Below, one piece after another: positions 7,962 through 13,091 of a stretch of 23,881 bases of DNA. Below the pieces are notes generated by a model. The model had not been told where the DNA came from. It made no database searches and worked only from the letters and a program-made list of their open reading frames with translations. Position 1 is the stretch's first letter. Each line of letters begins with the position of its first letter. The position numbers were made by a program, and so were the translations under genes. Origin of the DNA: RGIG4103 sp045644605 (GTDB lineage: Bacteria; Bacillota; Clostridia; RUG12999); NCBI GenBank assembly GCA_045644605.1, contig JAZRHB010000009.1:1-23881 (forward strand), read 5' to 3'.

Positions 7962-8762
7962 TTATCTGCCTAATTTTTTTCTCAAAACGCCGTAAAAGCT
8001 CCTGCTTCCAAAATTAATCAGTTTTGCCGAGTATTCGGATTTTGAGACTTTTATTGTGTCGTTGTTATTTAAAAGTACATTTTCGTTTCCGTCGAAAGAA
8101 ACCTCTGCTTTGAAATTTCTGTCTTTGCCAAGCGAAATGCCAAGCGTTTTTTCGGATGGTAAAACCATGCTACGCGTATGCATATCATATGCGCATACCG
8201 GGGTAACAAGCATCATTTCCATTGTAGGCATCGCAACCGGTCCGCCTGCCGAAAGCGAATATGCTGTAGAACCGGTAGGTGTTGCCACCACGACTCCATC
8301 GGCCATAAAGGTATCTAAATGCTCGCCATCAACATCCATAGTAATTTTTATCATTTTGGGATAAGAACCGCGCAAAACGGCAATATCGTTCAAAACAAGC
8401 CTGTTTTCGCCACCGTTTATACTTGCATTAAGAATCATTCTTTTCTCGAGGTTATAATTGCCTCTTAATAAATTGCCTGCTAAATCCGAAAACTCTTCCA
8501 CATCAGCAGATGCAAGAAACCCTATTTTACCAAGATTTATTCCGCACACAGGCACGTCAGTAAGCGCAGCGCATTTTGCAGCTCGTATAATAGTACCGTC
8601 ACCACCAAGAACAACCGCTATATCAGAACCGCTTAGTTTTTCCGGTGTAATAAAATCCGTTACAATCTTTAAATCAGCCTTACCCGCAAAGGCTTTTTCT
8701 ACCATTGCAAGAACGTTGCCGTTTTTATCTTTTTTCATATTTGCAAGTACAGTTATATTCAT
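7962..8762 (-). CDS. nadK: NAD kinase
   Basis: This 266-residue cytoplasmic enzyme phosphorylates NAD to NADP using ATP or polyphosphate. The defining motifs are present: GGDGT at 53-57, NLGKIGFLA at about 76-84, and TPTGSTAYSLSAGGP from residue 161. Asp55 of GGDG is the expected catalytic and metal-linked residue. ATG 8762 follows a GGTGGTGA ribosome binding site. It is the second gene of the minus-strand operon, 24 nt after a short membrane microprotein, and is followed by argR and recN. In many Clostridia this segment continues a longer cluster with xseA, xseB, ispA, dxs and a TlyA-type gene; here those are absent and a new promoter lies upstream. Confidence 0.96.
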   Translation of the reverse strand: MNITVLANMKKDKNGNVLAMVEKAFAGKADLKIVTDFITPEKLSGSDIAVVLGGDGTIIRAAKCAALTDVPVCGINLGKIGFLASADVEEFSDLAGNLLRGNYNLEKRMILNASINGGENRLVLNDIAVLRGSYPKMIKITMDVDGEHLDTFMADGVVVATPTGSTAYSLSAGGPVAMPTMEMMLVTPVCAYDMHTRSMVLPSEKTLGISLGKDRNFKAEVSFDGNENVLLNNNDTIKVSKSEYSAKLINFGSRSFYGVLRKKLGR

Positions 8763-8786
8763 TTTTTGTCACCACCCACCAGCAAA

Positions 8787-8882
8787 TTATTTTATTGCAC
8801 TTAACACAGCCGACAATATGAAAGTGCCGACAAATGCAATAACAAGCAATATTGAAATGGTTTGTTTTGTTCTTTTTTTCAT
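8787..8882 (-). CDS. 31-residue single-span membrane microprotein, DUF4044-like
   Basis: A short frame starts at ATG 8882 and encodes 31 residues: a basic head MKKRTKQT, one hydrophobic helix (ISILLVIAFVGTFILSAVLS) and a short AIK tail. A GAAGG-type ribosome binding site lies 6-7 nt upstream, and an excellent promoter (8918-8946) points at it. The basic N-terminus, single helix and size resemble DUF4044 proteins, tiny membrane peptides often annotated in Firmicutes; I recognise the pattern but cannot confirm the family. The nadK start follows 24 nt after its stop, so it is the first gene of the nadK-argR-recN operon. Its function is unknown. Confidence 0.7.
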   Translation of the reverse strand: MKKRTKQTISILLVIAFVGTFILSAVLSAIK

Positions 8883-8917
8883 AAAAGTGCCTTCTTTTAA
8901 ATTTATTCAACATTATA

Positions 8918-8946
8918 ATTATACATCATATGCAAAATTTTTGCAA
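8918..8946 (-). promoter_or_regulatory. Promoter of the microprotein-nadK-argR-recN operon
   Basis: On the minus strand TTGCAA (8946-8941) is followed by 17 nt and a perfect TATAAT (8923-8918). The -35 and half the spacer lie inside a 15-bp palindrome (8931-8945). Confidence 0.75.
8931..8945. promoter_or_regulatory. Perfect 15-bp palindrome overlapping the nadK-operon -35 (candidate operator)
   Basis: TGCAAAA and TTTTGCA flank a single central T. It overlaps the -35 hexamer and spacer of the minus-strand promoter and ends 19 bp from the -35 of the divergent promoter. That position suits a repressor site. It matches neither the ArgR box nor the usual Firmicutes LexA box (GAAC-N4-GTTC). A chance A/T-rich palindrome is possible. 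Confidence 0.4.
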
Positions 8947-8964
8947 TATAAAGTTTTAAAAAAC

Positions 8965-8993
8965 TTGACCCCGTTACCGCAATATTGTAAAAT
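8965..8993 (+). promoter_or_regulatory. Promoter of the DUF6873-ytxC operon
   Basis: TTGACC (8965-8970) is followed by 17 nt and TAAAAT (8988-8993). The ATG at 9024 has an AGAGGTGA ribosome binding site. Confidence 0.75.
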
Positions 8994-9023
8994 AATAATA
9001 ACAGAAAATTAAGAGGTGAAAAT

Positions 9024-9767
9024 ATGAAATTTGTGGATACTCCTAATTTACCTGAAAATGCAGGTGCAGTAATTGTTTCTGCAGATACGTCACACGACAT
9101 TTTGAATACACTGGGCAGTCTTGGGATTGATATAATTTTCTCTCCCCCGCTTAATAGTGAAGTAAATCCCATTATTAATCATCCCGACACGGGCATTGTG
9201 CATATCAATTCGGAAACCTTTGTATGTTCGCCCGAAACCTATTCTTATTACAATGAAGTTTTTCGTGGTACAAATGCAAATTTAATTTGCGGAAGTGCAA
9301 GCACTAATGGAAAATATCCAAACGATGCCGCATATAATATAGCAATAGTTGAAAACAATACTTTTTTGAACAGAAAAAATATTGATAATGTTCTTTTTGA
9401 TAATCTTACAAACACACTCATAGACGTTAAACAGGGATATGCAAAATGCAATATTTGTGTTGTTGATAGAAATTCAATTATAACCGAAGATGAAGGAATA
9501 ACTGCGGCGGCAACTGCCAATAATATAGATGTTTTAAAAATTGCAAAAGGGCAAGTTAGACTCAATGGATTTGACTATGGCTTTATCGGTGGATGTTCAG
9601 GCAAGCTTGCAAAAAACATCCTTGCATTTGCCGGAGATATTACAAAGCATACTGATTATATTAAAATACGTGCTTTTTGTTTAGAAAAAGGTGTTGAAGT
9701 GCTATCTCTTGGTAAGAACACTTTAACAGATATAGGTTCAATTTTGCCCATATATGAAAAGGAGTGA
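9024..9767 (+). CDS. Uncharacterised protein, probable DUF6873 family (GME fold)
   Basis: This is a 247-residue cytoplasmic protein without a signal peptide or membrane helix. It opens MKFVDTPNLPENAGAVIVS, and conserved-looking segments are HPDTGIVHI, YPNDAAYNIAIVEN, KQGYAKCNICVVDRN, ITEDEGITAAA, GFIGGCSGKLA with Cys191, and LTDIGSILPIYE near the end. The pattern fits the DUF6873 family, which I recall as described as having the guanidino-group-modifying enzyme fold (arginine deiminase and DDAH superfamily). If so, Cys191 or the Asp/Glu residues could be catalytic, but this is inference and no reaction can be assigned. It heads a two-gene operon with a strong promoter, and the ytxC-like gene begins 7 nt after its stop. 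Confidence 0.7.
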   Translation: MKFVDTPNLPENAGAVIVSADTSHDILNTLGSLGIDIIFSPPLNSEVNPIINHPDTGIVHINSETFVCSPETYSYYNEVFRGTNANLICGSASTNGKYPNDAAYNIAIVENNTFLNRKNIDNVLFDNLTNTLIDVKQGYAKCNICVVDRNSIITEDEGITAAATANNIDVLKIAKGQVRLNGFDYGFIGGCSGKLAKNILAFAGDITKHTDYIKIRAFCLEKGVEVLSLGKNTLTDIGSILPIYEKE

Positions 9768-9774
9768 CGCTTGT

Positions 9775-10548
9775 TTGCGTGTATTTCGAGTTGACACAAC
9801 TTACGACATATGTAACTTGTTCCGGTCAATAACTGATAATATAAGACAAAACAAGACAAAAGCTGAGTGTATGTTGGACGAAATAATAACAATTCATACC
9901 GAAAAAGATAGTGAATCGGCGGTTGAAAATGCAATTGCCACTTCGGCAAGTGAGTTTATCGTAAACAACATCGAAAATGACAGAATAAAAAAAATGATAA
10001 AAAATCACGGCATCAATTCATTTGATACAAAAAATGTTTTAAATGAATTTGTAAAAAAGGAAAATACTGTCGAAAGACGTACTGCAATTATAAGAAACGA
10101 AATAAAGAACCATTTCAAAAAATCCAGCAATCTTTATATTGACGGAATGATAAATTTCAGACTTTCCGAATATAAACAAGAGCTGGATTTAGCTTTGTCC
10201 GATGCAATTGAAGAATATATAACGCAAAAAGCGTATGATGAATTTCTTGATTTACTAAAGTATTTTGTTGATATACAGGAAGAAACTGAACTTATTATTC
10301 ACATATCCGGTAATGCGGAAGACGGTTTTATATTAAAGGATAGTAACAGAAACATTGTTAAAATAAGCGGTAATGAAGAGTTTTTCAGCGAAATGAATAT
10401 TATTGGGTTAAAGCATGAAGATGTGCTTATAAGCAGGCTTATTTCTCTTTCTCCAAAAAAAATTTATATGTCACGCGATTACAAAGAAACTCCGATCGGC
10501 ACTACAGTAAAAAGGATTTTCGAAGAAAAGCTTATATTTGTTAAATAA
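9775..10548 (+). CDS. ytxC: YtxC-like protein (putative sporulation protein)
   Basis: This 257-residue soluble protein resembles the YtxC family of endospore formers, whose molecular role is unknown. It is rich in Glu, Lys, Ile and Asn. Segments include FIVNNIENDRIKKMIK, DGMINFRLSEYKQELDLALS, AYDEFLDLLKYFVDIQ and a C-terminal SPKKIYMSRD...IFEEKLIFVK, where two short beta stretches end the protein. The INFRLxxYxxEL segment and the late FLDLLKYFV segment are what I associate with YtxC. I place the start at TTG 9775, since AAGGAG (9759-9764) is 10 nt upstream; an in-frame ATG at 9754 has no ribosome binding site and overlaps the previous gene. A hairpin terminator follows the stop directly. Confidence 0.72.
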   Translation: MRVFRVDTTYDICNLFRSITDNIRQNKTKAECMLDEIITIHTEKDSESAVENAIATSASEFIVNNIENDRIKKMIKNHGINSFDTKNVLNEFVKKENTVERRTAIIRNEIKNHFKKSSNLYIDGMINFRLSEYKQELDLALSDAIEEYITQKAYDEFLDLLKYFVDIQEETELIIHISGNAEDGFILKDSNRNIVKISGNEEFFSEMNIIGLKHEDVLISRLISLSPKKIYMSRDYKETPIGTTVKRIFEEKLIFVK

Positions 10549-10551
10549 TAA

Positions 10552-10582
10552 AACGGATACCCGATTGGATATCCGTTTTTTT
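10552..10582 (+). terminator. Rho-independent terminator of the DUF6873-ytxC operon
   Basis: AACGGATACCC pairs with GGATATCCGTT (one mismatch) around a GATT loop and is followed by a run of seven T. It begins 4 nt after the ytxC stop. Confidence 0.85.
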
Positions 10583-10587
10583 GGAAG

Positions 10588-10763
10588 AACCGAATGGTTT
10601 AGATGGCATTGCCTTTAGCTAAATTTTGCAACAAGTTGCAAAGCTAAATTATTGCTCCGCAATAGCAAAATTAAATTCGCCATTAGCTGACCAAATGTCA
10701 ATTTAGCTACGAAGTAATTTAGCGTGCGTCAGCACATTTAGCTCGCGTTAGCGAATTTAGCTG
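10588..10763. repeat. Array of short dissimilar hairpins with conserved AATTTAGCT-type spacers
   Basis: This non-coding array lies between two terminators. Hairpins: AACC-gaat-GGTT (10588-10599), GGC-att-GCC (10605-10613), TTGCAAC-aa-GTTGCAA (10626-10641), ATTGC-tcc-GCAAT (10651-10663), TGAC-caaat-GTCA (10688-10700), TAC-gaa-GTA (10708-10716), GTGC-gtca-GCAC (10724-10735) and CGC-gtta-GCG (10744-10753). Stem sequences differ, yet each pairs. Spacers are AATTTAGCT or close variants at 10700, 10716, 10736 and 10754, giving units of 16-19 nt. The left part carries the reverse complement (AGCTAAATT at 10642-10650, palindromic TTTAGCTAAA at 10614-10623). No coding frame runs through it. I do not assign it to a named element; it reminds me of intergenic hairpin arrays seen in other Clostridia. 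Confidence 0.75.
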
Positions 10764-10803
10764 AAAAAAAGACAGATTTCTTTGTCGAAATCCGTCTTTT
10801 TTT
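10764..10803. terminator. Bidirectional terminator between the hairpin array and tRNA-Arg
   Basis: A 17-bp stem with one mismatch (10764-10780 with 10787-10803) surrounds a TTTGTC loop. Runs of seven A on the left and seven T on the right let it work on both strands. On the minus strand it follows the CCA end of tRNA-Arg by 2 nt and so terminates that transcript. Confidence 0.85.
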
Positions 10804-10805
10804 CT

Positions 10806-10882
10806 TGGCGTGCCGTAGAGGATTCGAACCCTTGACCTTCTGGTCCGTAGCCAGACGCTCTATCCAGCTGAGCTAACGGCAC
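10806..10882 (-). tRNA. tRNA-Arg(ACG), CCA encoded
   Basis: The 77-nt gene folds as a cloverleaf. The acceptor pairs GTGCCGT with ACGGCAC, followed by discriminator G and encoded CCA. The D stem pairs GCTC with GAGC. The anticodon stem TCTGG/CCAGA carries the loop CTACGGA, giving anticodon ACG (10848-10846), which normally becomes ICG and reads CGU, CGC and CGA. The T loop is TTCGAAT. The T stem AAGGG/CCTCT has one G-T wobble and an A-C mismatch at pair 50-64 (10832 and 10818). A strong promoter lies upstream and a terminator directly downstream, so it is a single-gene unit. Confidence 0.95.
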
Positions 10883-10908
10883 ATGTGCATTTTTCTGCAA
10901 CGATAGAT

Positions 10909-10937
10909 ATTATAACACACATTTTTTGAAAAATCAA
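10909..10937 (-). promoter_or_regulatory. Promoter of tRNA-Arg
   Basis: On the minus strand TTGATT (10937-10932) is followed by 17 nt and a perfect TATAAT (10914-10909), about 27 nt upstream of the mature tRNA 5' end. Confidence 0.75.
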
Positions 10938-10955
10938 GGGGTTTTTAAAATTTAT

Positions 10956-12905
10956 TTAATTTAAAATATAGATGCTGTTTGTTTTTGCTTCCCACGAAGA
11001 CTGCATTCCGAAAATTCGACAAATATCTTTAAGCGAAACATACGTAATTCCTTCAATTATAAATGGTTTTTCAAAAAGCTGGAAATTGATATTATTAATA
11101 CTACAATTTCCGTCCGGACTTATATATATAATTTCTTTATGGGATTCAATCGTAATAGTGTTATCGTCGTTCCATGAAATCACATAACCCAATTCGTTAG
11201 AAATAAACCTTATCGGCAGAAAGAGCTTTTCGTTATGTATAACGGGAGCAGAAGCATATTTCTCTACGCCGTTAACACTATATAATTTTGATGCTTGTTC
11301 AAAAATAAATATTGTATTGATTTCATTCCCGGACGTTCGGTTCACATAATTTCCTGTTACGGGATCAAATTCAGCCATTATATTTTTGAATGAATATACG
11401 GGATATTTTTCATTTTTGTTTTTGTCAATATAAATAATTTCAAAAGGTACTTCTTCTCTAATCAGTTCTTTCATTTCTGTCTGGGTTTTAGCACCGTAAA
11501 GCGGCATTATTTCACCGCTTATGTTAAGAGTATAGTCTGTTATATCCCCTATTTTATTATTATAAGTAAAGACAGCACCTTCACCAATAACACGCATATC
11601 ATTTTCATATCGGGCGTAACCATATTCGGAAATATAAGAATTTATTTTATTTTCACCATACATTTTAAGTGAATCAAAATGCTGCCCTGTTGCTATTGGT
11701 AAAAATCTTTTTATAGCAACATCTCTTGTGTAAGTATTGCCTCCCGGATACTTGTCATTTATGATTGATTTAAACTCCAGAATCTCACCGGTCATTGCAT
11801 TTACATATGCGCGCGCAAAACAAAACTGTTTTTTTGTTTCGGTGCTTTTAAGCCAGTCAATTTCGCCGATATCATACATTGTAGAAAATCTGTCAATTCC
11901 ATCTTTAAAAACAGACGGAACAATATTAACCTGCCACACCGGCACTGCATTTTCAGAACTTGCTGTTTTGTAATATTTCAATACACCCTTGTTAGATTTA
12001 AATGCATATCCGCTCGCAATCGAACAAAACGCATTTCTCACATTCTCTTCCGGTATTATTTTTGCATTTGATTCAATGCTGTTATCGGCTACAAAAATAG
12101 CCTCGTCGGTTTTTATATTATTGTCAAAATCAAATCTTTCGTCAAAAAATGTTTCGGTGTAATACACATTGTAATCATACATTTTAATCGTATCAACACT
12201 GCCGTCAGCAACGTCAATTACATTATTGTTTTTGTTGTTAAAAATGTATACTGGTTTTATATATTTTGATTTTGTGGCATCGTCATATTTAGTCTGATAA
12301 ACAAGTTCAAGACCGACATTTTCAAAATACAGATTATATGCATAACTTTTTGAAATCATTTTTTTAATAATTTCATATGATGATGCATATGTCGAAAATC
12401 CTTTATAATATATAACCTTGCCACTCGATTTATCAACAACAACAGTGGCATCATGTCCGAAAATCGGTATGCCATTATGTGTTTCAGAAAATTCGTATTC
12501 ATATGCACCGGCAGATTTAAGTTTCCATTGTCTGCCTTGCATTATTATTTTTAAAAAATCAAGAACGATTTCATATCCTTCTTCTTTTGTTATTGTTGTT
12601 CCCGTCGGATAAGTTGTAACAAAGCCAAGCGGCGCCGTATTATAATAGATTATTTCGCCTTCATCTGTAATGCCGACAACGATTTTGTGCTCGTCCCAGA
12701 ACCAGCCAACCATCCACGCGCCGTAATCTTCTGTAATAGGGATTCTTTCATAAAGCAACGTAGCATTCGTATCATCAATCTGAAGCATTGCTTTTGAAAT
12801 TTGGAGAAGTCTGTCGGGTATAACAGGATAAGCCGGCCTTGTTGCAGCATACACACCAAACGGCAATAAAGTAAGTATTAATAATAAAATAATAATTTTT
12901 TTCAA
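10956..12905 (-). CDS. Secreted YcdB/YcdC-like protein with C-terminal stalk (copper amine oxidase N-like) domain
   Basis: This protein of about 649 residues has a signal peptide (KKIIILLLILTLLPFGVYAA). A long region resembling YcdB/YcdC repeats follows, with segments such as TKEEGYEIVLDFLKII, YEYEFSETHNGIPIFGHDATV, VVDKSSGKVIYYKGF, AYVNAMTGEILEFKS and EFDPVTGNYVNR. The C-terminal 120 residues hold a stalk domain of the copper amine oxidase N-terminal type (APVIHNEKLFLPIRFISNEL, then GYVISWNDDNTITI). The function is unknown; a surface or wall location is likely. I choose TTG 12905 because AGGTG (12916-12912) is 6 nt upstream; an in-frame ATG at 12920 lacks a ribosome binding site. A TATAAT lies upstream, without a clear -35, next to an inverted repeat shared with the lon upstream region. 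Confidence 0.82.
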   Translation of the reverse strand: MKKIIILLLILTLLPFGVYAATRPAYPVIPDRLLQISKAMLQIDDTNATLLYERIPITEDYGAWMVGWFWDEHKIVVGITDEGEIIYYNTAPLGFVTTYPTGTTITKEEGYEIVLDFLKIIMQGRQWKLKSAGAYEYEFSETHNGIPIFGHDATVVVDKSSGKVIYYKGFSTYASSYEIIKKMISKSYAYNLYFENVGLELVYQTKYDDATKSKYIKPVYIFNNKNNNVIDVADGSVDTIKMYDYNVYYTETFFDERFDFDNNIKTDEAIFVADNSIESNAKIIPEENVRNAFCSIASGYAFKSNKGVLKYYKTASSENAVPVWQVNIVPSVFKDGIDRFSTMYDIGEIDWLKSTETKKQFCFARAYVNAMTGEILEFKSIINDKYPGGNTYTRDVAIKRFLPIATGQHFDSLKMYGENKINSYISEYGYARYENDMRVIGEGAVFTYNNKIGDITDYTLNISGEIMPLYGAKTQTEMKELIREEVPFEIIYIDKNKNEKYPVYSFKNIMAEFDPVTGNYVNRTSGNEINTIFIFEQASKLYSVNGVEKYASAPVIHNEKLFLPIRFISNELGYVISWNDDNTITIESHKEIIYISPDGNCSINNINFQLFEKPFIIEGITYVSLKDICRIFGMQSSWEAKTNSIYILN

Positions 12906-12939
12906 ATAAAACACCTGCATTTATATTTTATCAATTTTA

Positions 12940-12945
12940 ATTATA
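12940..12945 (-). promoter_or_regulatory. Probable -10 element for the YcdB/YcdC-like gene
   Basis: A perfect TATAAT on the minus strand sits 35 nt upstream of the TTG start. The hexamer 17 nt upstream (ATATGT) is a poor -35, which suggests a weak or activator-dependent promoter. Confidence 0.4.
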
Positions 12946-12954
12946 CCTTATATA

Positions 12955-12994
12955 TGTAACAAACATATAACTCGTTATTTACGTTTTTGTTACA
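12955..12994. promoter_or_regulatory. Long-spaced inverted repeat TGTAACAAA / TTTGTTACA (candidate operator)
   Basis: Two perfect 9-bp arms (12955-12963 and 12986-12994) are separated by 22 bp, so the arms repeat every 31 bp, close to three helical turns. The left arm overlaps the -35 region of the YcdB/YcdC-like gene. The right arm ends 34 bp before the lon -35. Its placement suits a regulator binding two faces of the helix; the regulator is unknown. Confidence 0.4.
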
Positions 12995-13028
12995 TTTAAA
13001 AAAAACCAATATAACCATTCATTGATTC

Positions 13029-13057
13029 TTGCATTTGTGGAATATTTGTTGTATACT
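13029..13057 (+). promoter_or_regulatory. Promoter of lon
   Basis: TTGCAT (13029-13034) is followed by 17 nt and TATACT (13052-13057). Transcription would begin near 13064, which excludes upstream in-frame start codons for lon. No CIRCE element (TTAGCACTC inverted repeat) is present. Confidence 0.75.
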
Positions 13058-13091
13058 AATATTAAAAGTTATTGTAAGGGATTTGAAACGA

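Larger units (their letters stand above)
10549..10955. other. 407-nt gene-poor interval: terminators, hairpin array and tRNA-Arg
   Basis: This is the only stretch above 300 nt without a protein gene. It holds the ytxC terminator, the hairpin array, a bidirectional terminator, tRNA-Arg and its promoter. I see no protein-coding frame with a ribosome binding site in it. Confidence 0.85.

Noticed and set aside
10588..10763. CRISPR array
   Set aside because: Repeats are only 8-9 nt, the intervening sequences are self-complementary hairpins rather than unique spacers, and there are no cas genes nearby.
12921..13028. Heat-shock operator (CIRCE) upstream of lon
   Set aside because: No TTAGCACTC/GAGTGCTAA pair is present; the inverted repeat found there has a different sequence and spacing.
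13029..13091. N-terminal extension of Lon by 21 residues
   Set aside because: The extra codons overlap the promoter and have no ribosome binding site; ATG 13092 matches the usual Lon N-terminus.
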